This document shows, piece after piece, positions 8,279 to 17,613 of a stretch of 49,249 nucleotides of DNA (its first letter is position 1; each line of letters starts with the position of its first letter). Origin of the DNA: an uncultured Schlesneria sp. (lineage in GTDB: Bacteria > Planctomycetota > Planctomycetia > Planctomycetales > Planctomycetaceae); assembly GCA_903871875.1 (NCBI GenBank), contig CAIQIR010000123.1:1-49249 (forward strand), read 5' to 3'. The notes beneath the pieces are model-generated. The model was not told the origin of the DNA and did not search any database. It saw only the letters and a program-made list of their open reading frames with translations. The position numbers were made by a program, and so were the translations under genes.

Positions 8279-8305
8279 GATGAACTCCTTTCTGAAAATC
8301 GATAC

Positions 8306-8323
8306 GTCTGCCCGCAAGCAGAC
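8306..8323 (-). promoter_or_regulatory. Hairpin in the hsp20 leader
   Basis: GTCTGC and GCAGAC flank a 6-nt loop, 28 bases upstream of the hsp20 ATG. It is not a CIRCE element and the ribosome site lies outside the stem. It could be a leader RNA structure or an operator; the evidence is only the symmetry and the position. Confidence 0.3.
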
Positions 8324-8361
8324 ATTTCCCAAACGTTGACGAATCGTCACCTCGGTTCGCC

Positions 8362-8736
8362 TCAAGACGGATTGGCAATCATCCTCAACTCGGTTCGTTC
8401 CGTGATGGGCTGCAACCCCGGACGGCGATTCGCTTGGCTCGCCACCGACCGCGTCCAGTCAGCAGCGACCTGGGTTTCTCCGCCCGGGGTGATTTCCGCC
8501 CAATCTCGCCGCACGATGACCATCGATATTCGCAGACGAACGCGGGATGACGTCGCCATCTGGTGCCGCAGTTCGTCGACCGCCGTTTCACGAACTCCTT
8601 GGGAAACCGCGATCGATGCGAGCCTTGGCACAACAGCTGAAAATGCAGAGCGTGTGCCAACCCGGTGGAATCCGACGGATGTGTCCCCTAAAAGGCCTGC
8701 CAGGAATTCTTCCGGTTTGTCGAACTCTGGCATCAT
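8362..8736 (-). CDS. Hypothetical protein upstream of hsp20
   Basis: A 124-residue frame on the same strand as hsp20, ending 83 bp before it. I do not recognise a family. Codon choice over the length looks coding (for example GAC AAA CCG GAA GAA TTC CTG GCA), and the C-terminal half has an amphipathic beta pattern (VRLRISMVIVRRDWAEI). No ribosome binding site precedes the ATG pair at the start. It may be a genuine lineage-specific gene or a chance frame; I lean slightly to genuine. Confidence 0.38.
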   Translation of the reverse strand: MMPEFDKPEEFLAGLLGDTSVGFHRVGTRSAFSAVVPRLASIAVSQGVRETAVDELRHQMATSSRVRLRISMVIVRRDWAEITPGGETQVAADWTRSVASQANRRPGLQPITERTELRMIANPS

Positions 8737-8822
8737 TTTCGTACTTACGCAGTTGGGATCCTGTTTTTTGAAGATCCGTCAGCATCCGTTTCGACTCCCG
8801 CCAGATGAGTTGAGGTGGAACA

Positions 8823-9002
8823 GTGCTGGTTGATTTTCGTCCGATCGGCCTGCTGGGAGTTCATCTGGCGGAAATTCAGACTCCTGAACATTTGGCACAG
8901 CTTTTGAGTATCATCGTGTCGTCTGTCGAGCGGGCCGGGCCGCCAGACGGTGTGCCAGTTCGGCTCATCGCGGTGACTCTGACATCGAAGCCGGATTCTT
9001 GA
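8823..9002 (+). CDS. Possible 59-residue small protein with GTG start
   Basis: This short frame starts with GTG at 8823, preceded by GAGGTGG six bases upstream, and stops at 9000-9002, 81 bp before the CHAD gene. The product is regular and moderately hydrophobic (DFRPIGLLGVHLAEIQTPE, then a helix-like HLAQLLSIIVSSVE and a strand-like VPVRLIAVTLTSKPDS). It contains no recognisable domain. It could be a small protein or a remnant of an upstream domain. Support comes from the ribosome site and the composition. Confidence 0.4.
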   Translation: MLVDFRPIGLLGVHLAEIQTPEHLAQLLSIIVSSVERAGPPDGVPVRLIAVTLTSKPDS

Positions 9003-9083
9003 AACGGCGACAGAATCGTTTCTGACGACCTGATACGGACAGTCGTTCCCGCGGGGACCACGTTTGCGAATTGGGGTGCCGAG

Positions 9084-10013
9084 ATGGGCGTTGATTATGG
9101 GGTGACGGTCAACCAGACCGGAATTGACAAGATCACCACAAAGTCCGCGAAGCAGGCCCTTGACCGGCGGCTGCGGAAATCGATTGAGTTGATGATCGCG
9201 GTCCGTGAGCACGGTGCGGAGCATGTCGAACGCGTTCATCACTTGCGGACCGAAACGCGGCGGGCCGATGCCGCGCTGCGATTGCTGGGCGACGGGCTGC
9301 CGCATCACCGGGCCAAATCGATTCGCCGCCAGCTGAACGATCTGCGCGATCAAGCGGGACAGGTTCGCGACCTGGATGTGATCCGCCCCCTGCTGGAAGA
9401 GTACGTTCCCCAATTGCCGTCGGCGACCGGCGAGTGGTTGAAGGAACGAATGAGGTTACTACGGGCCAAAAAGAAACGATCGTTGCGGCAGGGCTGCCGG
9501 AAGTTGTTAGCGAACGGATTCGAGGACGAGGCCAAGTCGACGATCCGACAGCTTTACCGGAAGAAATCGACGGACGACGCAACCATTCAGCAAGACCTTC
9601 TGCAAGCCGTCAACCCGCTCCTGACAAAGTTCTTCGGCACCATCAACTTGCTGTCATTGGATCCACAGCAGTTCCATCAGGCCCGGATCCTGGGGCGGCG
9701 TCTGCGGTACACAATTGACCTCTTGGGCGAAATCTTTCCAGCAGCGCGACTCGAAACGGCCGGACAGCAACTGACAAAACTACAGGACGCCCTGGGTCTG
9801 GTGCATGATCAACAGTCGTTGCTGCAATTCCTGAAAACAAGCCTGTCAGACTGCGACGACCAAACCTGTGCCACGTCGCTGCTGCCGCTGATCCAAGCGG
9901 TCGAAACAACGTCAGAGCAACAGCGCATCGTGGCGATTCAGTCGATGATCGAACAGGTTCAGGAGATCCGTAACCTCAGGACGATCCTGACGTCACAGAT
10001 ATCCGGAACCTGA
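9084..10013 (+). CDS. CHAD-domain protein (polyphosphate-associated)
   Basis: A 309-residue all-helical CHAD protein. Conserved basic and histidine blocks line the helices: VHHLRTETRRADAALRLL (residues about 50-68), HHRAKSIRRQLNDLRDQAGQVRDLDVI, QFHQARILGRRLRYTIDLLGEIFP and KLQDALGLVHDQQSL. CHAD domains bind inorganic polyphosphate through these positive patches, and often pair with CYTH domains or target polyphosphate granules. No CYTH gene is next to this one. The start at 9084 is ATG after a weak GGGGTG. The gene ends seven bases from the convergent small membrane protein gene. Confidence 0.88.
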   Translation: MGVDYGVTVNQTGIDKITTKSAKQALDRRLRKSIELMIAVREHGAEHVERVHHLRTETRRADAALRLLGDGLPHHRAKSIRRQLNDLRDQAGQVRDLDVIRPLLEEYVPQLPSATGEWLKERMRLLRAKKKRSLRQGCRKLLANGFEDEAKSTIRQLYRKKSTDDATIQQDLLQAVNPLLTKFFGTINLLSLDPQQFHQARILGRRLRYTIDLLGEIFPAARLETAGQQLTKLQDALGLVHDQQSLLQFLKTSLSDCDDQTCATSLLPLIQAVETTSEQQRIVAIQSMIEQVQEIRNLRTILTSQISGT

Positions 10014-10020
10014 GCCGCAG

Positions 10021-10221
10021 CTACTCAATCTGAGCCGGACCATTGATCGGCAGGATTTCCCGCACGGTCAGCGCCAAGAGAAGGCTGGCGGCCACTAGCA
10101 CCAATCCGCTGATACTGGGCACCAGCGATCCCAGCATGGTGCCCTCTTGCTCCTGGATTAACGTCGTGTGGGCCATCACTTTGACGAACAACAAGCTGGC
10201 GCCGATAGTTAACCTCGTCAT
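10021..10221 (-). CDS. Small two-helix membrane protein, unknown function
   Basis: A 66-residue protein. The ATG at 10221 has a near-perfect AAGGAG eight bases upstream, which fixes the start and strongly supports the gene. Two hydrophobic segments are visible: an N-terminal one (LTIGASLLFVKVMAHTTL) and a second (SLVPSISGLVLVAASLLLAL). A short polar loop containing EQEG lies between them and the tail is acidic and polar. No known family is recognised. It converges on the CHAD gene with a seven-base gap. Confidence 0.7.
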   Translation of the reverse strand: MTRLTIGASLLFVKVMAHTTLIQEQEGTMLGSLVPSISGLVLVAASLLLALTVREILPINGPAQIE

Positions 10222-11193
10222 GTTTGAACTCCTTAAAACAAACATCGCCTTTCCAACAACAGCAGCGCTTTGAATTCGTTCTTCAGAGATCGTAGACCGT
10301 TCATCCCGGATTTCACCCCGGGAATTCTGATCGCGGTGTGATCAAAAAGAGCGCAAACAACGCTCGTTGGGACTGCAACGACCTCGGATCGGCACTAACC
10401 ACAAGCAAACCGTATTCCGCAACCTCCGCAAACAAAACAGGCGGGAAACGGTCCGACAGAGATCTTGAAATCAGCCGCTTTCACGCCGGTTTGTACCGGC
10501 CCCATCACCTGTGACACCGGTGGAGGAATCAGCAGATTGATCGACACGCGTCAGGCAGGACGGGTTCGGTGACGACTCCCGATACCGCGAATCACACCCT
10601 GGTGGTCGTGGTCTTATTTTTGCTGTCATGCATTGGTAAGAAGGAATTCCGATGAGCACAGGAACGCTCGAATCGAAGGGAAGTCGTTCAGCGAGAACGG
10701 TTATGGGAGCGTGCCAATCGGGGCAATCCATTCAGAAATCCGAAGCGGATGACCGCAATTGCCCGCAAACAGGGCAACATTGGTCTTGCCTGAACTGGCT
10801 TCGCTGTGATAATTCCAAGTGTTCATCAACCTGGCTTACGAAATCTCTTTATTGTCCGCCTTTGTGAATCGATGAGACGACTGTTGGAGGCGGTTCGCCG
10901 ATTGCTCAAAGGGTTGATGGCGACGGTGGTGGATTGGTTGACTTGCGACGTTCGGGTTCTCAGACAGAGGAACGCGTCGCCCGGGGTGCCTGCGACGGCA
11001 GGGATTTGCTGTTCTTTCCCACTTCTGAATTGCCAGGACAGGGCGGTCTTCTGACCACTCACACATCACGGAATGCCAGAGGCGTTCCCGTACGATGTGC
11101 GACAGACGACTTTCCCGTCGCGAACGTGAATCGGGCCGAATCGACTGGGATGGCCTGAATTCGCGATCGACACTTGTCACAAGGATCGGTCAC
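10222..11193. other. Long intergenic region upstream of prkA
   Basis: About 970 bp separate the divergent small membrane protein and the prkA start. A 71-codon frame at 10652-10867 has AAGAAGGA eight bases before its ATG, but its translation is low-complexity and polar with scattered cysteines and no pattern, so I do not call it. The stretch should contain the prkA promoter and a long leader. I could not identify a specific sigma motif. Confidence 0.4.
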
Positions 11194-13242
11194 ATGACTA
11201 CGGGACATAGCTTACTGCAGAAGATTGCGGCGCGTCAGGATGCGAATGCTTACCGACACGAGCATTGGCAGGGCACCTTTGACGAGTATCTGGATCTCGT
11301 CCGGGCCACTCCTGAAATCACGCGATCAGCTCACCAGCGCATGTACGACATGATCATGACTTACGGCACCTATCCGGTCGACGAAGGGCGTCGCGACGGA
11401 CTGGTCCGTTATCGATTTTTTGACGACCCCGATACGGGCGGCGAAGATGCGATCTTTGGACTGACCGAACCGCTGACACAACTGGTGCACGTGTTTCGCT
11501 CGGCCGCGCTCAAATACGGCAGCGAACGACGCGTGCTGCTCTTACACGGTCCGGTGGGTAGCTCGAAAAGCACGATCGCCCGCCTGCTGAAGAAAGGACT
11601 GCAGCGTTACAGTCGCAAGCCGGAAGGCGCGGTGTACTCGTTCGGCTGGAAAGAGGACGACGGGTCGATCACCTGGGATCCGATGAACAGCGAACCGCTG
11701 CAACTGATCCCCCAAGCCTACCGCGAGGAAGTTTGTGCGGCGCTCAACGAAGGTCGCGACCGCAACAAGCAATTCACCGTCGAGATCAACGGCGATGTCT
11801 GCCCGCTCAGCCGGTTTGTATTCAAAGAACGCCTGGAAAAGTGCGACGGTGACTGGACCAAAGTGCTGCAAGGGATCGTCGTCAGGCGGTTCTTCCTTTC
11901 GGAACAGGATCGCATCGGGATCGGTACCTTCCAGCCCAAGGACGAAAAGAACCAGGACAGCACGGAGCTGACTGGCGATATCAACTATCGCAAGATTGCC
12001 GAATACGGTTCGGAATCGGATCCACGGGCCTTCAACTTCGACGGCGAATTCAATGTGGCCAATCGCGGCATGATCGAATTCATCGAAGTGCTGAAGCTGG
12101 ACGTGGCATTCCTGTACGATCTGTTGGGTGCCTCGCAAGAGCACAAGATCAAGCCGAAGAAGTTCGCGCAAACCGATATCGATACCGTCATCATCGGACA
12201 CACGAACGAACCGGAATTCCGCAAACTGCAATCGAACGAGTTCATGGAAGCGTTACGCGACCGAACCGTGAAGATCGATGTTCCGTATGTCACCAAGCTG
12301 GGACACGAACTGCGGATCTACGAAAAGGACTACAACGATCGTCGTGTTCGCGGCAAGCATATCGCCCCGCACACGCTGGAAGTGGCGGCGACCTGGGCCG
12401 TCTTGACGCGATTGGAAGAGCCCAAGCATCACGGACTGACCGTGCTGCAGAAGCTGAAGCTGTACAACGGCAAGACCTTGCCCGGCTTTACCACGGAGAA
12501 TATTGAACAGCTGCGCAAAGAGGCCAAGCACGAAGGCTTGGACGGGATCTCGCCCCGGTATGTTCAAGACAAGATCTCGAACGCGCTGGTCAACAATACC
12601 GAATCAACCTGCATCAACCCGTTCATGGTGTTGAACGAGTTGGAAAATGGCCTGCAGCATCACTCGCTGATCCCGAACGAAGAAACTCGCGAAGGTTATC
12701 GCCGGCTGATCTCGGTCGTGAAGGACGAATACACCGATGTGGTGAAGAACGAAGTGCAGCGGGCGATCGCCGCCGATGAAGAAGCCTTGATGCGGTTGTG
12801 TTCGAACTATATCGACAACGTCAAAGCGTACACTCAACGCGAGAAAGTCCGGAACAAATTCACCGGCCAGGATGAACAACCGGACGAACGACTGATGCGT
12901 TCGATCGAAGAACGGATCGATATTCCCGAAACGCGCAAAGACGATTTCCGTCGCGAGATCATGAACTATATCGGAGCCCTGTCGCTGGACGGCAAGAAGT
13001 TCGACTACAAGACCAACGAACGATTGCACAAAGCGCTGGAAATGAAACTGTTTGAAGACCAGAAAGACACGATCAAGCTGACCAGCCTGGTTTCGAATGT
13101 CGTGGACAAGGATACACAAGAAAAGATCGACGTCGTCAAAGGCCGGCTGATCAAGAACTTTGGATACAATGACGAATCGGCCACGGATGTCCTGCAGTAT
13201 GTGGCCAGTATCTTCGCTCGAGGAGATGCGAAACGAGATTGA
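11194..13242 (+). CDS. prkA: PrkA-family serine protein kinase / AAA-type ATPase
   Basis: A 682-residue PrkA protein. ATG at 11194 follows AAGGAT and gives the usual N-terminus ([13 protein letters not shown]), so an upstream in-frame extension is rejected. The AAA part has a Walker A loop GPVGSSKST at about 119-127, and the family block [20 protein letters not shown] with the following [13 protein letters not shown] region is intact. The C-terminal PrkA domain begins around 430 ([15 protein letters not shown]) and ends in the conserved [19 protein letters not shown]. PrkA (YeaG in E. coli) acts in stress, starvation and sporulation responses and is usually encoded with a VWA protein (YeaH) and SpoVR/YcgB. 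Here the VWA partner follows after 214 bp on the same strand, so an operon is likely. Confidence 0.95.
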   Translation: MTTGHSLLQKIAARQDANAYRHEHWQGTFDEYLDLVRATPEITRSAHQRMYDMIMTYGTYPVDEGRRDGLVRYRFFDDPDTGGEDAIFGLTEPLTQLVHVFRSAALKYGSERRVLLLHGPVGSSKSTIARLLKKGLQRYSRKPEGAVYSFGWKEDDGSITWDPMNSEPLQLIPQAYREEVCAALNEGRDRNKQFTVEINGDVCPLSRFVFKERLEKCDGDWTKVLQGIVVRRFFLSEQDRIGIGTFQPKDEKNQDSTELTGDINYRKIAEYGSESDPRAFNFDGEFNVANRGMIEFIEVLKLDVAFLYDLLGASQEHKIKPKKFAQTDIDTVIIGHTNEPEFRKLQSNEFMEALRDRTVKIDVPYVTKLGHELRIYEKDYNDRRVRGKHIAPHTLEVAATWAVLTRLEEPKHHGLTVLQKLKLYNGKTLPGFTTENIEQLRKEAKHEGLDGISPRYVQDKISNALVNNTESTCINPFMVLNELENGLQHHSLIPNEETREGYRRLISVVKDEYTDVVKNEVQRAIAADEEALMRLCSNYIDNVKAYTQREKVRNKFTGQDEQPDERLMRSIEERIDIPETRKDDFRREIMNYIGALSLDGKKFDYKTNERLHKALEMKLFEDQKDTIKLTSLVSNVVDKDTQEKIDVVKGRLIKNFGYNDESATDVLQYVASIFARGDAKRD

Positions 13243-13456
13243 GGCCTTGCCAGGTGGCCGTGGCGGAACGGATGTTCGCATCTGATCTGCCGCGGCCGCA
13301 GCGAGTTCAAAATCGAACCGCCCTCCAAAACGTCACGTCCCGGAGAATGCCCCTTCCCAAACGAAGATTCGCCATCAAATTCGCCTGCCGCCTCTTTATA
13401 CCGATCACGAAGTGCCGATAATTGAAGATGTCCGTCATCCGTAGGGACCTTGCGCC

Positions 13457-14563
13457 ATGACGCGTTCCATTGACCGAGACAATCAGCGATTCCGAGAAAT
13501 TGTCCGGGGCAAAGTCCGGCAGGGGCTGAAAAAGTATATTACCCACGGTGAGATTCTGGGCCGGAAGGGCCGCGAAACCGTCAGTATCCCGGTGCCGAAT
13601 ATCGAGATCCCTCATTTCCGGCACGGACAGAAGGGGTCGGGCGGGGTCGGACAGGGCGAAGGGGAACCCGGTCAGCCGATCGGCCGCGGCGAAGAAGACA
13701 GCGACGGTCAGGGGATGCCTGGCGATCAAGCCGGACAGCATATCCGCGAGGCGGAACTGACGATCGAAGAACTGGCCCAAATGCTGGGTGACGAACTTCA
13801 ACTCCCGGCCATCAAGCCCAAGGGACAAGACGCAATCAAGGCGATGAAGACGAAATACAACAGCATTCGTCAAACCGGCCCGGATTCACTGCGTCACTTC
13901 AAACGGACGTATAAACGCGCCCTGCGCCGCTTGATCTCGTCCAGCGAATACAACCCGACGAAACCGATGGTCGTGCCGACTCGCGAAGACGAGCGATTCC
14001 GATCCTGGACCGACGTCCCCTTGCCGCAGGCCAATGCCGCGGTGATCTATATCATGGACGTTTCGGGGTCGATGACCGACGATCAAAAAGAAATCGTCCG
14101 TACGGAAGCCTTCTGGATCGATACCTGGCTGAAAAGCCAATACGACGGCTTGCAGCGCCGCTACGTGGTACACGATGCTGTCGCTCATGAAGTGGATGAA
14201 GACACGTTCTATCGGATCCGTGAAAGCGGCGGCACGCGGATCTCGTCGGCCTATCAAGAGTCGAAGAAAATCATCGAGCGGGATTTTCCACCCGCCGATT
14301 GGAACATCTACCTCTTCCAGTTCTCGGACGGAGACAACTGGGGTGAAGACAACAACAGTTGTCTGAAGATGCTGCAGGACGATTTTCTGCCGGTTTGTAA
14401 TCTGGTCTGCTACGGTCAAGTCGAAAGCCCCTACGGGTCGGGCGACTATATCCGCGAGCTGAAAAAGGCGGCGGGGAATTTCGAAAACCTGATCCTGTCG
14501 CATATCAAAGACAAGGACGGGATCTATGAATCGATCCGGACGTTCCTGGGCAAAGGTAAATAA
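13457..14563 (+). CDS. YeaH/DUF444-type VWA-domain protein, PrkA partner
   Basis: A 368-residue protein of the DUF444/YeaH/YhbH family. It begins with the family's basic N-terminus (RSIDRDNQRFREIVRGKVR), continues through a glycine-rich charged linker (GVGQGEGEPGQ, then GRGEEDSDGQG), and has a VWA domain in the C-terminal half with a MIDAS motif DVSGSM at about 201-206, plus the later QFSDGDNWGEDN block. The protein is usually encoded immediately after prkA and is thought to act with it; the third usual partner, SpoVR, is not in the next gene. The next gene is convergent and ends 21 bp away. No other start competes strongly with the ATG at 13457. Confidence 0.92.
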   Translation: MTRSIDRDNQRFREIVRGKVRQGLKKYITHGEILGRKGRETVSIPVPNIEIPHFRHGQKGSGGVGQGEGEPGQPIGRGEEDSDGQGMPGDQAGQHIREAELTIEELAQMLGDELQLPAIKPKGQDAIKAMKTKYNSIRQTGPDSLRHFKRTYKRALRRLISSSEYNPTKPMVVPTREDERFRSWTDVPLPQANAAVIYIMDVSGSMTDDQKEIVRTEAFWIDTWLKSQYDGLQRRYVVHDAVAHEVDEDTFYRIRESGGTRISSAYQESKKIIERDFPPADWNIYLFQFSDGDNWGEDNNSCLKMLQDDFLPVCNLVCYGQVESPYGSGDYIRELKKAAGNFENLILSHIKDKDGIYESIRTFLGKGK

Positions 14564-14584
14564 GGCGGCGGCCGGTATTTGTCG

Positions 14585-15301
14585 TTAGCAGGCGCGCAGG
14601 CTGTCGGCGATGTAGTTGATCACGCGAGGCGCCATGGCGTTGGCATAGTTCCAGCCAAACCCGCCGTGACTCGATTCAAAATCCTGGTCGAAGGCGATCC
14701 CGGTCGAGGACAACTTGCTGGCCAGGGTCAGCACCGCTTCGAAACAGTAAAAATCGGCGGGATCGCACAACAGCAACTGATGCTTGGGATAGTTCAACGG
14801 GTGCAGGTGCAGGATGGCCGTCCGCTGGCGGGCCGCCTCTTGATCAGCGAACAACGTATCGAGGGACGTGCCATGCCCCCACCAGGTTTCGAAATCGACT
14901 TTCGGCGAGATCGCCACGACGATTGGAAACTGTCGGGCATGCCGATAGGCCAACTGCAACGCCCCCTGCCCGCCCATCTCGATGCCGCAGACGGCGATGT
15001 GGGGCGGTGCGATCTGCCATGACTGCTGGCAATATGCCGCCACCTGCTGCGTCAGAAACTGCAGCGGACTGATTTGTTCGTCGAACGGCGGATACACCTC
15101 GTCGGTCCACCAACAATGCGGGGCGATCGGACACAGCCCGATCAGATTTTGTTTGGTCAGTTCCCGTGTGTAAGCCGGGTTATCTTTCAACGTGACGCCG
15201 TCGTACCCGTGAAGAAACAGCACCACGCCCGCAGGTGAGGCTCCCTCGGGAACGAACACATCGGCGGAGTGACCCGCGATCTCTGCCGTTGACCAATTCA
15301 T
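14585..15301 (-). CDS. Esterase-fold alpha/beta hydrolase with Glu at the nucleophile position
   Basis: A 238-residue cytosolic protein of the esterase D / dienelactone hydrolase-like type. The oxyanion-region strand is VVLFLHGYDGV at 26-36. The nucleophile elbow reads GIEMGGQGALQLAYR with E108 where GxSxGG is expected. The candidate acid is D180 (LLLCDPADFY) and the histidine H212 (SSHGGFGWNYA). The Ser-to-Glu change would abolish ordinary serine esterase activity, unless Glu acts as a nucleophile as Asp does in haloalkane dehalogenases. It may be a binding protein. The ATG at 15301 follows GGGATC. The frame is otherwise intact, so this is not simple decay. It converges on the yeaH-like gene. 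Confidence 0.75.
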   Translation of the reverse strand: MNWSTAEIAGHSADVFVPEGASPAGVVLFLHGYDGVTLKDNPAYTRELTKQNLIGLCPIAPHCWWTDEVYPPFDEQISPLQFLTQQVAAYCQQSWQIAPPHIAVCGIEMGGQGALQLAYRHARQFPIVVAISPKVDFETWWGHGTSLDTLFADQEAARQRTAILHLHPLNYPKHQLLLCDPADFYCFEAVLTLASKLSSTGIAFDQDFESSHGGFGWNYANAMAPRVINYIADSLRAC

Positions 15302-15556
15302 GAACAGATCCCGTCAAGTTGCGACTTTGGTTGACGTTCTTCACAATCCCCTGGTCGAGACGGAAGAACCTGTGAGACTCTCTGACTGGAAAACTTGCCT
15401 GCCGAAAGTGGCCGCCGAGCAGTAGAGTAACGGGTCGCGGCTCGAACGTTGAGTCACCGCTGCCCGCCGATCCGTTTCTCAGGCAGTGAATGATTCGACC
15501 ATGCATATGACATCGCAACCCAGGTCGACGCTCTCAGTCAGGATTTTTCGAATTCG

Positions 15557-16099
15557 ATGGACACCCTGCTTTCCGAAACGGCAATTGCGAAACGAGTGGC
15601 AGAACTCGGCCAAACGATCACGGACGTCTATCGAGGCCGACCGTTGACGGTGCTGGGCGTCTTGAACGGCAGCGTGGTGCTGGTCGCCGACCTGATTCGG
15701 GCGATCGACATTCCCCACCAGATCGGTTTCATTCGGGCCTCAAGCTATCGAGGCGAAACCACCGTTCCGGGTGAATTGACGATCAACATCGATCTGATGC
15801 CGATGATCGCCGGTCGCGATGTCCTGCTGGTCGACGATATTTTCGACACCGGACGAACCATGGTCCGATTGCGTGATGAATTGAACCGGCAAAACCCCGC
15901 CAGTCTGCGAACAGCCGTTCTGCTTTGGAAACAAGGACGCAGCGAAGTCGAGATCACTCCCGACTACCACGGCTTCCAAATCCCCGACGTGTTCGTCGTC
16001 GGTTACGGGCTGGATTACAACGACGATTATCGCCATCTGCCGCAGATCGCGGTCCTGGAACCGGCCGATCTGCAAGGCCTGCCGCAGAATGATTGCTAA
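15557..16099 (+). CDS. hpt: Hypoxanthine phosphoribosyltransferase
   Basis: A 180-residue purine-salvage enzyme that transfers phosphoribose from PRPP to hypoxanthine or guanine, yielding IMP or GMP. The N-terminus has the usual ETAIAKRVAELGQTI helix. Next come VLGVLNGSVVLVADLIRAI, the flexible-loop block RASSYRGETTVPGE, the PRPP-binding loop VLLVDDIFDTGRT at about 89-101, and the C-terminal base-binding region with FVVGYGLDYNDDYRHLP. The length matches bacterial Hpt. No good ribosome site precedes the ATG at 15557, but the N-terminus aligns well with the family and no in-frame upstream start improves it. Confidence 0.93.
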   Translation: MDTLLSETAIAKRVAELGQTITDVYRGRPLTVLGVLNGSVVLVADLIRAIDIPHQIGFIRASSYRGETTVPGELTINIDLMPMIAGRDVLLVDDIFDTGRTMVRLRDELNRQNPASLRTAVLLWKQGRSEVEITPDYHGFQIPDVFVVGYGLDYNDDYRHLPQIAVLEPADLQGLPQNDC

Positions 16100-16203
16100 G
16101 ACGATGCCGTCGTGACGATGGACAAAGTTTCGCCTGCAGTCGGTTAGTCGCCGGCGAAAGACGTTCGCGCAAAACGACTTTCCTGCAGCGGTTCCGAACA
16201 TCT

Positions 16204-17613
16204 TCAGGGCTGCGCGGCCACGGCCGGCGAGATGGTCACCGGAGGAAACTCTTTGACCAGTTCTCCCGTTTCCGCATTGTACAGGCGCACGATCCCATCG
16301 AGACCGCCCGTCGCCACTTCCTTTCCATCGGGTCGGAAAGCGACCGCATAAACGCCCGCATTATTGCCTTTCAATTCGGCCAGGGGCTGTTCCGTATCGG
16401 TCTTGTAGACGCGAGCCGCGCCGCTGGTGGCGTTGCTGCTGCCGACGACAAACTTGGAACCGTCGGTATTGAATTGCAGACAGCAAATCCGACCGGGAAG
16501 TTTTGTATAGCTGCGAAGACGATTGAAATCGTCGCCAATCTGACGCGCCTGCGTGCGGAAAATCTTGTAGAGCTTTGGTTCACCATCGGCACCTCCGATC
16601 AACACTTCTTCTTCCTTGGGGTGCCGCTGCACGGCCATCAGGCCGCCTTTCAAAGCTCCCGGCGTGATGCTGGTGATATTGTCGATGAACTGGGACGTCT
16701 TCAGTTCGGTCAACTTCATCGACATGTCGCGGCTGACGCTGATGACGTGATCATTCTTGAGCGAGAATGTCGTTCCGAAGACCAGGTCGGAATGAGCGTC
16801 CATCGACATCACCTGTTTTCCGTCGGCAACTTGGATCGCGCGAACGCGACCGTCGAAGGTGCCGTAAGACAAGAGCGACCCATCATCGTTAAAACTGATG
16901 CCATACAGCGTATCGATGCCGATCGTGTCGGAACGGACCAGTTCGTTCTTGGCGGTGTCCCAAAACTGAATCTCGCCGAACAGCGAGGGTGCTCCGCCCG
17001 CCGCGGCCAGCCGCGTACCGTCCGGTGAAAAGCGGATCGACGTGATTTTGGGAGAGCGGCCGATCAGCCGGGCGACCAGTCCGTTGCCATCGGCCTGATG
17101 GAGCAGGACTTCGTGGTAACCGGAAACAGCCAGCTTCGTGCTGTCGGGCGAATAGGCCAGGGCCGTGATGACCGGCGATGACGTGTAAATGGGTGGTTTG
17201 TCGGCCGTGATCTCTTCTTTGGCGGCAGCGGGGGTGTCGTCGGTCGCCCCTTGGGCAATCCAGTTGCGAATCGTTTCGATCTGCTTGCTGGTCAACGGGT
17301 CGCTATTCAGCGGCATCTCGGGCTTGGTACCGGAAATCTGTTTGACGATCAGACTTTCATCGGGGTTGCCGACAACAAAGGTGGCGCCGGTCTCGCCGCC
17401 CTTTTTGAAAACGTCGTACGAAATCAGCTGCAGGTTGCCCCCCTGCTTGGCCGGCTGATGGCATCCCGAGCAATGCCGCTGCAGGATCGGACGAACCTGC
17501 CGATAGAAACTGACCGGCTTCGCAGGAGCGGCAACGTCTTCGGCGGCAACGGGGCCGACCAAAGTTCCTGCCAGTGCGAACAGTGTCAGTGCGATGCGTT
17601 TGATCATGCTCAT
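16204..17613 (-). CDS. Exported cytochrome c-WD40 fusion protein (planctomycete PSC1-like)
   Basis: A 469-residue exported protein. The start is set at ATG 17613; METEL at 17628 and an ATG at 17607 are alternatives, and the signal peptide (RIALTLFALAGTLVGPVAA) is included either way. A c-type haem-binding domain follows: SFYRQVRPILQRHCSGCHQP with the CXXCH at about residues 48-52, then NLQLISYDVFKKGG and the distal region NSDPLTSKQIETIRNWIAQGA, which matches the planctomycete cytochrome C module (PSC1/PSCyt1). The rest is a WD40-like propeller (ALAYSPDSTKLAVSG, IRFSPDGTRLAAAGG, VAFRPDGKEVATGG). Haem-propeller fusions of this kind are common in planctomycetes; their electron partner and function are unknown. 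Confidence 0.85.
   Translation of the reverse strand: MSMIKRIALTLFALAGTLVGPVAAEDVAAPAKPVSFYRQVRPILQRHCSGCHQPAKQGGNLQLISYDVFKKGGETGATFVVGNPDESLIVKQISGTKPEMPLNSDPLTSKQIETIRNWIAQGATDDTPAAAKEEITADKPPIYTSSPVITALAYSPDSTKLAVSGYHEVLLHQADGNGLVARLIGRSPKITSIRFSPDGTRLAAAGGAPSLFGEIQFWDTAKNELVRSDTIGIDTLYGISFNDDGSLLSYGTFDGRVRAIQVADGKQVMSMDAHSDLVFGTTFSLKNDHVISVSRDMSMKLTELKTSQFIDNITSITPGALKGGLMAVQRHPKEEEVLIGGADGEPKLYKIFRTQARQIGDDFNRLRSYTKLPGRICCLQFNTDGSKFVVGSSNATSGAARVYKTDTEQPLAELKGNNAGVYAVAFRPDGKEVATGGLDGIVRLYNAETGELVKEFPPVTISPAVAAQP

Noticed and set aside
8279-8345. CIRCE (HrcA) operator before hsp20
   Set aside because: The TTAGCACTC-N9-GAGTGCTAA pattern is absent; only an unrelated short hairpin is present.
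10652-10867. 71-codon frame with a good AAGAAGGA site upstream of prkA
   Set aside because: The translation is low-complexity and polar with no conserved pattern. The ribosome-like site alone is not enough.
11542-12231. 229-codon minus-strand frame inside prkA
   Set aside because: PrkA is certain on the plus strand; the antisense frame is a codon-bias shadow.
16093-17028. 311-codon plus-strand frame
   Set aside because: It is fully antisense to the cytochrome c-WD40 gene, which has clear domains and a signal peptide.
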